This document shows positions 26,900 through 35,753 of a DNA stretch of 64,000 bases, one piece after another (position 1 is the stretch's first letter; the number at the start of each line of letters is the position of its first letter). The notes under the pieces are model-generated. The model was not told the DNA's origin. It saw nothing but the letters and a program-made list of their open reading frames with translations, and did no database searches. Origin of the DNA: Candidatus Thalassarchaeaceae archaeon (GTDB taxonomy: Archaea; Thermoplasmatota; Poseidoniia; Poseidoniales; Thalassarchaeaceae); contig JAQXEZ010000016.1 in NCBI GenBank assembly GCA_029250605.1, forward strand, positions 1-64,000, in the 5' to 3' direction. The translations under genes and the position numbers were made by a program.

Positions 26900-29626
26900 C
26901 TACTCGTGGATGAACCAGTGTTCCTTCCTAGGAGGGAGTGGTCGATTCATCCACAGGGGCCTCCTCTCACCACGAGGATGTACTTCCTTCTCCTTGGCCA
27001 TTTCGTTCCACTTCTTGTAGTACTCAAACGACTTGTTGGTATCGACCTCTACGTCACCGTACTTCTCCCCCTCGGCCGGCCTTGAGATCCTAACCTTCTG
27101 AAGCCAGCAGTGCGCTCCGCTGATCGGGTCGGGCTGAACTGCATGGGTGATGTTCTGATGCACCCCGCCATCCCTCCACCAGACCCTGTTGGTGTCCGGA
27201 TCTTCGGACTCCCACGGCCTTACCCCTGTGACCGTCCTCATCCTCATCCTGCCCTCGCCCAGGTCCTCTATCTCGACCTCGTTGGTCATGTACCTGTTGC
27301 CCGAGTCCTGCTTCCTCCTCCATCTGCCGATGTGGTGCGAGCATCCGATTATCCCTGGCTTTATGCCCTCGGTAACCCAGACCTTGTCAATGAACCAGCC
27401 TATCTCGGTCTCGACTTTGAGGAGGTCACCCTCGCCGACCCCTAGCTTGGCGGCATCTTTCGGATGGACCCAGAGGGGATTCCTATGGGCTATCTCTGCA
27501 AGCCATTTGGCATTGGCGGAGCGAGAGTGGATGTGCTGGGGTAGTCGGAAGTTCGGGAGAAGGCAGTATTCGTCCTCCCCCTGCAGGTTGTCCGGGTGCA
27601 CGTGGCTCATTACTCTGTAGTGAGGGATGGAGTGCTCGGGATGGCCGAACTCGACCATGGTGTTCGAATAGATCTCCTGCTTACCGCTCGGAGTTGGCCA
27701 TCCATCCTCCTCGTGCTTGTTGTAGGTGGCCTCCTCGATAAGGAAAGCACCGTGCTTCCGCATGTAACCAAGGGGGTCGGTCCCTTCGGCATCCGCTGCT
27801 TCGGGAAGCCCCGGTATCCTCTCGAACATGTACTGGTAGTATTCGTCGATTGTGATTCTCTCACCCTCTCGGTATGGGCTCATGAAGTGCTCCCTGATTC
27901 CCATCGTGCCATCGTCTATCCTCCATGACAGCTCGTTCCAGAACTCATCCTCCTCCCACACCTCTCCGGGGTTGACCTCGTGAGTGAATTCCACTTCCTT
28001 GCCCTCTCTGCGAGCATATTCCCTCAGCACCGGTTGCCTGAACGCTACCCACTTGCCTGAGCTGGTAGCATATGAGTTGACGTCGTGCCTCTCTGAGGCA
28101 TGCCCCATTGGGAGGACGTAGTCAGCGAAGAAGGCCGTTTCGTTCCAAGTCGGGGTCAGAGCCACATGGCACCCAACTGCATCCTCGTTCTGTAGCATCT
28201 CGATCCAAGAGAATCCGTCTGGATATGTCCAAACCGGATTGAAGACTCTAGTGAAGTAGACATCCATCTCTCCCCTTCCGTCCTTGATCAGGTGCGGCAG
28301 GATGTGACTCATCTCGTAGTGGGACATCGTGTACTCTGGAGGGAAGTGCAACTCGTTCCACCCATCCGGGTCGGGGGGGACGTCGAAGAGGTCAGGCTTG
28401 TACTTGGACCACGAGTTTGGAGAGGTGCCCCCTTCGGTCCCCACGCTCCCTGTTAGGACGTTAAGCAGATGTAGGGCCCTGCTGACTTGCCATCCACCAA
28501 GATTGCCTATGGCAGCAGCCCTCCAAACGTGTGTAGCAAGCCTGCTTCCAGCGCTTGCCACGATCTCTCCCACCTCTATTACCTGCTCTACTGGGATCCT
28601 GCATTCCTTCGCCGCGAACTCGGGGGTGTACTGCGAATATTCCTCAACCAGGAGTTCGATGAATCGATCGAACTCCGGTGGCTCTTCTGGGTGGTCCGCC
28701 TCCAGCCACTCCCCCCAGTTTACCCAGTTCTCCACAAAGTCCCTGTCGAACAGGCCTCGCTCCAGGATCATATTGGCCCATGTTAGGAAGAGGGCTGACT
28801 CCGATCCGGGCCACGTCGGAAGCCAATGGTCAGCCATGGCCGCGGTGTTGGAGAGTCTCGGATCTATTACGATGAGCTTGGCTCCGTCCATCATCCCTTC
28901 CAGGATCCTCTGTGCATGCGGATTGAAGTAGTGACCAGTCTCCAAATGTGACGATGTTAGCAGGATCACCTTTGCGTTGGCGTGATCAGGTGATGGCCTA
29001 TCGTGACGATGCCAGAGCGCATACCCGGTCCTGGCCCCAGCAGAGCATATGTTGGTGTGGCTGTTGTGCCCATCGACTCCCCAAGCCTTCAGGATCCTGT
29101 TTGTGTACCCCTCGTGCCCTGGACGTCCGACATGATACACTACCCTGTCCTTGGCACCCGTCTTCAGTGAGTGGCGAATCTTGGTTGAGATTTCGTCCAA
29201 TGCGTCGTCCCAGGATATTCTCTCCCAACCCCCTTCCCCCCTTGGACCAACTCTCCTCATTGGGTGGAGTATCCTCTCGGTGTCATTGATCTGGTTGATA
29301 GTTGCAGGACCCTTGGCACAGTTCCTGCCCCTACTACCGGGATGGTGTGGGTTCCCCTCGAACTTAGACACCTTTCCAGAGTCCTTGTCCACATATGCCA
29401 GAAGTCCGCATGCGGACTCGCAGTTGAAGCAAGTCGTGGGTACCAAAGAGTATCGCTTCTCGACCATCTTCGGCCACTCGTTCGCATCAAGTTCTACGTG
29501 ATCGTGCCATTCTTCCGGTTTGGGGAAGTGCCTCAGTGAACCGTTGGCCCCGACTGCATCGGGCCTGTCCAGATTGGGGATGATCCTGAGCCTCTGCGCC
29601 ACGTTCTCGATGAATGTCTTACCCAA
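26900..29626 (-). CDS. Molybdopterin oxidoreductase catalytic subunit (Psr/Phs-like, CISM family)
   Basis: 908 aa. An N-terminal [4Fe-4S] site uses Cys 66, 69, 73 and 103 (TCFNCESACG ... GRNCAKG). The Mo-bis-PGD domains follow, with HNSHTNICSAGARTGYALWH carrying the likely Mo ligand (Cys194, with Ser195 next to it), LIVIDPRLSNTAAMADHWLP and the C-terminal cofactor-binding domain (NPLWVHPKDAAKLGVGEGD). There is no twin-arginine signal, so the subunit is probably cytoplasmic. TTG start with GAGGTG 5 nt upstream, 9 nt after the fused iron-sulfur/anchor gene. The substrate is unknown; sulfur compounds or other oxyanions are possible. Confidence 0.88.
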   Translation of the reverse strand: MGKTFIENVAQRLRIIPNLDRPDAVGANGSLRHFPKPEEWHDHVELDANEWPKMVEKRYSLVPTTCFNCESACGLLAYVDKDSGKVSKFEGNPHHPGSRGRNCAKGPATINQINDTERILHPMRRVGPRGEGGWERISWDDALDEISTKIRHSLKTGAKDRVVYHVGRPGHEGYTNRILKAWGVDGHNSHTNICSAGARTGYALWHRHDRPSPDHANAKVILLTSSHLETGHYFNPHAQRILEGMMDGAKLIVIDPRLSNTAAMADHWLPTWPGSESALFLTWANMILERGLFDRDFVENWVNWGEWLEADHPEEPPEFDRFIELLVEEYSQYTPEFAAKECRIPVEQVIEVGEIVASAGSRLATHVWRAAAIGNLGGWQVSRALHLLNVLTGSVGTEGGTSPNSWSKYKPDLFDVPPDPDGWNELHFPPEYTMSHYEMSHILPHLIKDGRGEMDVYFTRVFNPVWTYPDGFSWIEMLQNEDAVGCHVALTPTWNETAFFADYVLPMGHASERHDVNSYATSSGKWVAFRQPVLREYARREGKEVEFTHEVNPGEVWEEDEFWNELSWRIDDGTMGIREHFMSPYREGERITIDEYYQYMFERIPGLPEAADAEGTDPLGYMRKHGAFLIEEATYNKHEEDGWPTPSGKQEIYSNTMVEFGHPEHSIPHYRVMSHVHPDNLQGEDEYCLLPNFRLPQHIHSRSANAKWLAEIAHRNPLWVHPKDAAKLGVGEGDLLKVETEIGWFIDKVWVTEGIKPGIIGCSHHIGRWRRKQDSGNRYMTNEVEIEDLGEGRMRMRTVTGVRPWESEDPDTNRVWWRDGGVHQNITHAVQPDPISGAHCWLQKVRISRPAEGEKYGDVEVDTNKSFEYYKKWNEMAKEKEVHPRGERRPLWMNRPLPPRKEHWFIHE

Positions 29627-29635
29627 GCTAGCACC

Positions 29636-31048
29636 TCACAATAACGGCTCCATCTGTGGCTCCATGACCAATTTTTTGTCATGGGCCAGAATTCCTACTA
29701 GTACCATCCCGCCTAATACGAAGGCGAGCGGCTTCATCAAAGAGAGGGGGAAGAAAACTGCAGCCCCGATTGCCACGGTCTCGACGAGGAATTTAGCAGG
29801 AAGCAGGGAATCTTCTGACCAGGACCTGCCCTTGGCCTGCATTAGAAGCCAAGCCGTGTAAACCCCAGTCAGCAAGGCAAGTGGCAATCCGGCAATTGCC
29901 AGATATGTTAGGAAGGACCTGTCCAAGTCGAGGATTAGGACTCCAGCACTCAGGGCCAGAACGCCGCCATATCCAGAGAGGATGTATGCTCCCTTCACTA
30001 GCCAAGAGTCCCAATTCGGCCTCAGCATCACGTATAGGAACCTCTCCGGCCTATCTAGGTCGATGACTAGGAGTAGCCCAGTGATGGCCAGGAATACAAT
30101 CCCTATTCCTAGGGTCATTGCCCACAGGCCATCGCTCATTTCAACCAACCCAGAAAGCATTGCTAGAATCGCCACTACATAGGTTCCAGCTGCTATCCCC
30201 TTCGTCCAGATGTAAGTAGACACCTCCCACCCCCATAGGACTCCTTTGCTGGGCTGGTCGTAACTTCGCTTGGCTCCACCAGTCTCTTCCGATAGCCTTT
30301 CCATTACATCTCTGATGATTGCCTTGTCTCGGGGAGATGACTGCTTAGCCTTCTTTTCTAGAGCCAGTTGAACTATCATTGACGTGGTGTCCGCCCCCTC
30401 CAACCTGCTGTCTGCGTACTTTGCGAAGTGCCCGACCCCGAATGCTTGCTCAGTCCACATGCCAGAACCAGTAACCTCGGTGGCATATGGGTCTAGCATC
30501 TCCTCGCTGGCATCAATGTAGTACAGATTGGGAGTAGCTCCCGACTGGGGCTTTCTCACAGTTGTATCATGTGAGGCGACTAGGTTGGAAATCTCAGAGT
30601 TGGGGTCGTCCAAGTCCCCTGAGACTATTGACTCAGTGGGGCAGACAATCACGCATGCAGGCTCGTAGGAGTGTTCGATCCTATGAGCGCAGTAGTTGCA
30701 CTTAGCGGCAGTGCCCTTGTTGGGGTCGATATAGAGAGCGTCGTAGGGACACGCCTGCATGCACGACTTGCACCCTATGCATCGTTCGTCATCGAAATCT
30801 ACTATCCCATCAGACCTCGTGAAAAGAGCCGTAGTCGGGCATATAGTCGTACACGGGGAGTCCTCGCAATGGTTGCATCGATGGACGCTGAACTCTCTTG
30901 TCGAATCCGGATATGTTCCCGATTCTATGTACTTGACATGGGTTCTGTTGACTCCGATTGGGATATCGTGCTCGGATTTGCAGGCTACGGTGCAAGCATG
31001 GCACCCGATGCAAGTCTTGTTGTTTATCACGAATCCGTAGTTCGTCAC
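29636..31048 (-). CDS. Fused four-cluster ferredoxin and NrfD/PsrC-like membrane anchor
   Basis: About 470 aa. Residues 1-180 hold four Cys clusters of the PsrB/DmsB type (CIGCHACTVACKSEHD, CNHCEDSPCTTICP, CIGCKSCMQACPYDAL, CNYCAHRIEHSYEPACVIVCP). After a linker of about 100 residues, at least six membrane helices follow, beginning WGWEVSTYIWTKGIAAGTYVVAIL, matching the NrfD/PsrC quinone-interacting family. Normally these are two proteins. Electrons would pass between the quinone pool and the molybdoenzyme downstream. GTG 31048 is preferred to TTG 31075 since aactatttt lies about 27-35 nt upstream and no SD is visible. Confidence 0.87.
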   Translation of the reverse strand: MTNYGFVINNKTCIGCHACTVACKSEHDIPIGVNRTHVKYIESGTYPDSTREFSVHRCNHCEDSPCTTICPTTALFTRSDGIVDFDDERCIGCKSCMQACPYDALYIDPNKGTAAKCNYCAHRIEHSYEPACVIVCPTESIVSGDLDDPNSEISNLVASHDTTVRKPQSGATPNLYYIDASEEMLDPYATEVTGSGMWTEQAFGVGHFAKYADSRLEGADTTSMIVQLALEKKAKQSSPRDKAIIRDVMERLSEETGGAKRSYDQPSKGVLWGWEVSTYIWTKGIAAGTYVVAILAMLSGLVEMSDGLWAMTLGIGIVFLAITGLLLVIDLDRPERFLYVMLRPNWDSWLVKGAYILSGYGGVLALSAGVLILDLDRSFLTYLAIAGLPLALLTGVYTAWLLMQAKGRSWSEDSLLPAKFLVETVAIGAAVFFPLSLMKPLAFVLGGMVLVGILAHDKKLVMEPQMEPLL

Positions 31049-31087
31049 TATTGTTGCGATGAGGCTTAGACGCAAAATAGTTCTGTG

Positions 31088-32254
31088 TCAACCAAGGAGC
31101 ATTCCAAGAATAGCCCCGCCTGCTAGCCAAGCACCCGCCATCGAACCTAGATTACCCATCATAGTGACCATCAGAACCCTTCCAACACGGTTCTTCCAGA
31201 AAAGAGAAATCTCGTCAAGTACCAGGAAGTCCTGTGCGTCCTTCCCAGTGGGTGATGCGACCTTCAGTTGCGTGTATCCAGCGAACCATCCAGCTGCCAG
31301 AGTCGGATTGAGGGATGTGATTGGTGATGCGATGGCACCTACAAGTATCGAGAGCGGATGCCCTCTAGCGATTAGAACCCCGGCCCCAGCCAGTACCGCA
31401 TTCAGTATGAGCCACGTCTGAGCAGTCTGCTTCAGAGCATCTATCTCCCCATTTGTAATCATCCAAGCAACAGCCCCAAAGAGGAAGATAGGGATTGCGG
31501 CCATCAGCAGTCTGGGCCAGATGGACTTGGGCGGTTCCTTGCCCAGCTCAGCCAGCCTCGATGTGGTTTCAATTGCAGGCTCCCCCAGGTTATGCGCAAC
31601 CCCGCTTAGGTGACCAGCACCGATCACTGCCAGTACCTTGCCCCTCCCTCGAATCTGCTGAATCCTTCCAGCTAGGAAAGAGTCGCGTTCGTCGATCAGA
31701 ACCTCTCCTGCTCCGGGTGCGATTTCCCTGGCTTCCTCCATCATGCTGCTGAGCAGGTCGGAGTCACCAAGAACCTCGTCTATGGAAACCTCGTCATCGT
31801 CCTCTTCCCACAGCAGTGTGTTTAGAATTCTCCATTTCTCTATTATCCCCATCTTCCTCCAGGCTCTCCTGAGGGTGACAACTACGTCCCTGTCAATCAT
31901 TTCCACTGGGACTCCCGAGTCCTCGGCGGCAATCACTGCAGCCAGGAGTTCTGCACCCGGCTTCTCTCCGGATGAAACTCCCATCCTCCTCTGTTGGGCC
32001 GCAAGTGCCGATTGTAGGAGGATCATTGCCGACCTCCCCTCTTTGATAATCTTCAGAAGATCTTCAGATTCTAGTGAGTCTGGTTTTGTCAATGCAGCCA
32101 TTCTTGATGGGCATAGTTCCACCGCAACCAAGTCAGGCCCCCATTCTTCGATTTGACTCCGAACTAGGTCCACAGACTCACTACTGACGTGTGCAGTCCC
32201 CAATAGTCTCAGGCTATCATCGATATCGATGATGTTGTTGCCTTTCTCCGACAT
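31088..32254 (-). CDS. TraB family protein
   Basis: 388 aa. The N-terminal TraB domain has LLGTAHVSSESVDLV with the conserved GTAH, VAVELCPSRMAAL and the second motif VIGAGHLSGVAHNL. The C-terminal third is membrane (LLMAAIPIFLFGAVAWMI, TWLILNAVLAGAGVLIA, then ITSLNPTLAAGWFAGYTQL and VLMVTMMGNLGSMAGAWLAG). This is the archaeal TraB/PrgY layout, homologous to a bacterial pheromone-shutdown protein and related to Tiki proteases; archaeal function is unknown. It begins 4 nt after the folP stop. Confidence 0.88.
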   Translation of the reverse strand: MSEKGNNIIDIDDSLRLLGTAHVSSESVDLVRSQIEEWGPDLVAVELCPSRMAALTKPDSLESEDLLKIIKEGRSAMILLQSALAAQQRRMGVSSGEKPGAELLAAVIAAEDSGVPVEMIDRDVVVTLRRAWRKMGIIEKWRILNTLLWEEDDDEVSIDEVLGDSDLLSSMMEEAREIAPGAGEVLIDERDSFLAGRIQQIRGRGKVLAVIGAGHLSGVAHNLGEPAIETTSRLAELGKEPPKSIWPRLLMAAIPIFLFGAVAWMITNGEIDALKQTAQTWLILNAVLAGAGVLIARGHPLSILVGAIASPITSLNPTLAAGWFAGYTQLKVASPTGKDAQDFLVLDEISLFWKNRVGRVLMVTMMGNLGSMAGAWLAGGAILGMLLG

Positions 32255-32258
32255 CTGC

Positions 32259-33092
32259 TCATCTCACCGCCTTCATAGCCGAGAAAGCATCCGAATGTTC
32301 GATCACGTCATGGACCCTGATTATGTCAACCTCTTTCTGCATTGAAACAGCTGCTATGCCCAGAGTTCCAGCGAGCCTCTCGTCACTACTTTCCCGGCCA
32401 AGAAGGTCCCGAAACATGCTCTTCCTACTGACTCCCCACATCAGTCCCATTTGCCTATCAGGTACAACGCTCCTTCCCGAAGAGAGTAGCGCTAGGTTAT
32501 GATCCAGGGTCTTTCCGAATCCTATCCCCGGGTCAGCAACTATGTGTGACGGATGGACGCCCGCTTCGACTAGTCTGCTTGTAGTTTCAACTAGGTACGA
32601 CCTCACTTCATCCACCACATTGCCATACTTGGGGCCATCCTGCATGTTTTCAGGTAGTCCTTGCATGTGCATGACGCAAACTGGGCACTCGAATTCAACT
32701 ACCACGTCTATCATTCCCGGATCCCCCATGGACGAGACGTCATTCACCATGTCAGCCCCGGATTCTAGAGCCTGACGTGCAACATCTGCTCTTCTTGAGT
32801 CCACGGATATGCAGATGTCCGGTAGTTCGGCCCTGATTCCCTCTATTGCAGGGATAACTCGCCTCAACTCGTCTTCTACTGGCACCGAATCAGCACCAGG
32901 TCTCGTAGATTCGCCTCCCACGTCAATCCACTCGGCCCCGTCTGCTGCCATTCTGATTGCCACGGCAACCGCCTGATTGGTGTCTGTCGACCTGGAACCG
33001 GAATGAAATGAGTCAGGAGTGACGTTGACAACCCCCATAATCCTCGGAAAACCATCCTCTCGGCGATTTAGCATGGGTCGCCAGTCGGCCAT
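32259..33092 (-). CDS. folP: Dihydropteroate synthase
   Basis: 277 aa, TIM-barrel enzyme joining p-aminobenzoate to the dihydropterin pyrophosphate. Motifs: MGVVNVTPDSFHSG, EWIDVGGESTRPGA, ISVDSRRADVARQALESGADMVNDVSS, CVMHMQGLPENMQ, VADPGIGFGKTLDHN and the C-terminal IIRVHDVIEHSDA. It shows classical folate synthesis in this archaeon rather than only methanopterin. First gene of a minus-strand run folP-TraB-ferredoxin/NrfD-molybdoenzyme; the divergent gene starts 55 nt away. Confidence 0.95.
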   Translation of the reverse strand: MADWRPMLNRREDGFPRIMGVVNVTPDSFHSGSRSTDTNQAVAVAIRMAADGAEWIDVGGESTRPGADSVPVEDELRRVIPAIEGIRAELPDICISVDSRRADVARQALESGADMVNDVSSMGDPGMIDVVVEFECPVCVMHMQGLPENMQDGPKYGNVVDEVRSYLVETTSRLVEAGVHPSHIVADPGIGFGKTLDHNLALLSSGRSVVPDRQMGLMWGVSRKSMFRDLLGRESSDERLAGTLGIAAVSMQKEVDIIRVHDVIEHSDAFSAMKAVR

Positions 33093-33146
33093 ATGGAACT
33101 CGCAAACGACGATTGCTTTATGATGTGACGGAGGGGCAATCGGACG

Positions 33147-33794
33147 ATGGTTATGGGAGATGATGCTTCCCTAGAGGCCTCAGAACCACAATCCGCCCAA
33201 GACGCAGCAGACTCCCATGATCCTGAGACGCTGTTCATCCTTGACTCGATTGTACAGAGGCTAAAGCCTCGTGACGCGCACCATGTTAGGGACATGATTA
33301 CCGAGCGAGGTAGAACCTCCGGAGCTCTATTCCTTTCAAGCGCACTATGGTGGTGGATTACTATCAGTAAAGGCTCAGAGGAAGTCAATGACTCTCTAAT
33401 CCCGCCCTCGACTCTAGGCTCTCTAGACTTCGAAACAGTCAGCATGATCATCCCGGCCCTCGTCGTCGCAGCCATTCTCTTCACAGGAATCGGGAGGGAG
33501 AGGGGTAATGCCACAATGTCACAGATAGGTGGTGGGCTGGGAGTCCTTGCTGCGTTCTACATCATCGAGCCAGCTATGATGAACTGGGGGGAGCTCGAGG
33601 GAGATGCGCTATTCGCAACGGGGCGGGTTCTCGTCCTTGCGGTGATGGTAGGATTCGCTTCACACATGATGTTTGATGCTCTCTTACTTCAATGGGTCAG
33701 AGCCAGCATGCTGAACATGGGCGTCGACGTCTTCCCATCCTCTGGAACAGATGCCCTCGAGGGTCATGCTGATGAGCCACCCCCTTTCGCATGA
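33147..33794 (+). CDS. Membrane protein with acidic N-terminus, unknown
   Basis: 215 aa. Residues 1-55 are acidic and Ala/Ser-rich, then LKPRDAHHVRDMITERG, followed by four hydrophobic segments (ALFLSSALWWWITI, VSMIIPALVVAAILFTG, GGGLGVLAAFYIIEPAMM, VLVLAVMVGFASHMMFDALLL). No known family. It precedes the Trm56 gene by 3 nt, so it is co-transcribed with it. tttatga about 27 nt upstream of the ATG supports a leaderless message. Confidence 0.72.
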   Translation: MVMGDDASLEASEPQSAQDAADSHDPETLFILDSIVQRLKPRDAHHVRDMITERGRTSGALFLSSALWWWITISKGSEEVNDSLIPPSTLGSLDFETVSMIIPALVVAAILFTGIGRERGNATMSQIGGGLGVLAAFYIIEPAMMNWGELEGDALFATGRVLVLAVMVGFASHMMFDALLLQWVRASMLNMGVDVFPSSGTDALEGHADEPPPFA

Positions 33795-33797
33795 GCC

Positions 33798-34352
33798 ATG
33801 AGTGACGAGATGCCACCCAGTCTGTCCGTGCTTAGACTGGGGCACCGACGTGACAGAGACAAGAGAATAACATCTCATCTAGGACTCACTGCTCGGGCTT
33901 TCGGGGCTGACGAGGTTATTCTCGCAGGAGACAGGGACCCCTCTGCGCTGGAGACATGGGATTCAGTGACAGAACGATTCGGAGGGGAATTCTCGAGCAG
34001 GTTCGAGGAGAGTCCCATGTCATTCCTCAGGAAGCAGTCTAAGTCCGGAGGGGCAACAATAGTTCATCTCACGATGTACGGCAGCCCTTGGGAGAAAACC
34101 ATTCCAAGTATCCCCATAGACAAGCCTGCCTTGGTGGTGGTGGGAGGCACAAAGGTTCCAGCCGAGGTCTACCACTTGGCTGACCACAATGTTTCCATAG
34201 GGAACCAACCACACTCGGAAGTAGCTGCTCTTGCGGTGTTTCTGAACTCTTGGCTAGGTCCCGTAGACAACGACTCAAAGTTCTCTGGGGCTAAGATGAA
34301 AGTGATCCCATCATCCAAGGGAAAGGTCGTAATCAACGATGATGAAGAGTGA
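33798..34352 (+). CDS. tRNA (cytidine-56 2'-O) methyltransferase, archaeal Trm56
   Basis: 184 aa SPOUT methyltransferase that modifies C56 in the T-loop of archaeal tRNAs. The family pattern is clear: SVLRLGHRRDRDKRITSHLGLTARAFGAD at the start, ATIVHLTMYGSPW, VVVGGTKVPAEVYHLADHNVSIGNQPHSEVAALAVFL forming the trefoil-knot SAM site. Length agrees with the family. It is diagnostic of an archaeon. Confidence 0.93.
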   Translation: MSDEMPPSLSVLRLGHRRDRDKRITSHLGLTARAFGADEVILAGDRDPSALETWDSVTERFGGEFSSRFEESPMSFLRKQSKSGGATIVHLTMYGSPWEKTIPSIPIDKPALVVVGGTKVPAEVYHLADHNVSIGNQPHSEVAALAVFLNSWLGPVDNDSKFSGAKMKVIPSSKGKVVINDDEE

Positions 34353-34418
34353 ATTTACATTAGCGGAAATTCCTATTCCCTGTCAACCATTAAGAATCGT
34401 ACTTGGGCAGCCTTGCTG

Positions 34419-35753
34419 ATGTCGGAGAGTCCAGTAGACGGGGGCTTCTGCCCCGGCGCTGGTATTCGCGGCGTCGATTCCCCTCCAACATTCTCTGATG
34501 CAGCGGATTCGATCCTCGAGTCCGGAAGTTTAGAGCATCCCAGTGGCTCCCGTGGAATCCTACTACTTGCCGATGGAACCAGGTACGCGGGACGACTTTT
34601 CGGCTCTGAGGAAATCGCTGAGGGAGAGTTGGTTTTCACTACCGGGATGTGCGGATATCAGGAAAGCCTGACAGATCCATCCTTCGCCGGGCAGGTCCTA
34701 ACTTTCACATATCCACTTCTGGGGAACTACGGGATCCACCCAGGGGTCTCGGAGTCATCTTCGGTCCATCCCCGAGGCGTCGTCTGCCGACAACACATGA
34801 CGTCTCCCGACCACCGTGACTCCGTGGGGAGCGTGCATGACCTATTGGTCGCACACAACGTCCCTGGGATCGAGGGAATCGATACACGGGCACTAACCAG
34901 GAGGGTCAGGGAGCATGGAACTCTTCTCTGCGTGTTCGGACCTGCTGAGAGACTCGAGGAAATGGAGGTGATTCTTACGGAACTAACCGCTCCTGATGCG
35001 GAAGACTTGGTAGCCCAAGTAACCTGCAAGGAGCCTAAGCTACTAAATCCCGGTGCCCAGGATGACGAAGGTCTTCCGCTACCACGCCTCGCAGCTATCG
35101 ATTGTGGTGTCAAGCACAACATTCTGAGGGAGCTTTGCACTAGGTTCGAGGTCGTCTGGTGTCCAGCTGACATGCCTCTAGGGGAGATTGTCCGAGACTG
35201 GTCCCCTGATGCCCTCTTTGCATCCAATGGGCCTGGTGACCCAGCCCACCCGGGAGCCGCAACAGTTGCGAGGAGGAGTTTGGCAGCCGCCGTCCGACAG
35301 GGGATGCCAGTAATGGGGATATGTCTAGGGCATCAGTTGATGGGACTTGCAGCCGGACTAAGGACGTACAAGCTGAGATATGGTCACAGAGGGTCTAATC
35401 AACCAGTCATGGACTTGGAGACGGGGAGAGTCCACATCACAAGCCAGAATCACGGATTCGCTGTCGAGGATCCCGTACAGGGGATGCTCGCCCCTCACCC
35501 TAGTGGGGCCTGCTCTGAAACCAGTGACAATGTACTGGGTGCTGAGTTCAAAGTCCGTCACATCAACTCCAACGATGGTACAGTGGAGGGGCTTGACCTA
35601 TTGGACAAACCTGCTTTCACAATCCAATTCCATCCTGAGGCTTGCCCGGGACCGCATGACGCCTCACCTTTATTCGACAGATTCCAGCAAATGGTTGCAG
35701 ATCATCTCGAGAGTCCGGAAGCAGAACTAGTAAGCAAGGAAGGCGGTTCCTGA
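34419..35753 (+). CDS. carA: Carbamoyl-phosphate synthase small subunit
   Basis: 444 aa glutaminase subunit supplying ammonia to CarB. The CarA N-domain begins at about residue 48 (GILLLADGTRYAGRLFGSEE, FTTGMCGYQESLTDPSFAGQVL), and the class I amidotransferase has PVMGICLGHQLMGLAAG with the catalytic Cys and FHPEACPGPHDASPLFD with the His/Glu. The first 45 residues (Gly/Pro/Ser-rich) are an extension not found in E. coli CarA. ATG 34419 is 27 nt after attaaga. The stop overlaps the carB start. Confidence 0.94.
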   Translation: MSESPVDGGFCPGAGIRGVDSPPTFSDAADSILESGSLEHPSGSRGILLLADGTRYAGRLFGSEEIAEGELVFTTGMCGYQESLTDPSFAGQVLTFTYPLLGNYGIHPGVSESSSVHPRGVVCRQHMTSPDHRDSVGSVHDLLVAHNVPGIEGIDTRALTRRVREHGTLLCVFGPAERLEEMEVILTELTAPDAEDLVAQVTCKEPKLLNPGAQDDEGLPLPRLAAIDCGVKHNILRELCTRFEVVWCPADMPLGEIVRDWSPDALFASNGPGDPAHPGAATVARRSLAAAVRQGMPVMGICLGHQLMGLAAGLRTYKLRYGHRGSNQPVMDLETGRVHITSQNHGFAVEDPVQGMLAPHPSGACSETSDNVLGAEFKVRHINSNDGTVEGLDLLDKPAFTIQFHPEACPGPHDASPLFDRFQQMVADHLESPEAELVSKEGGS

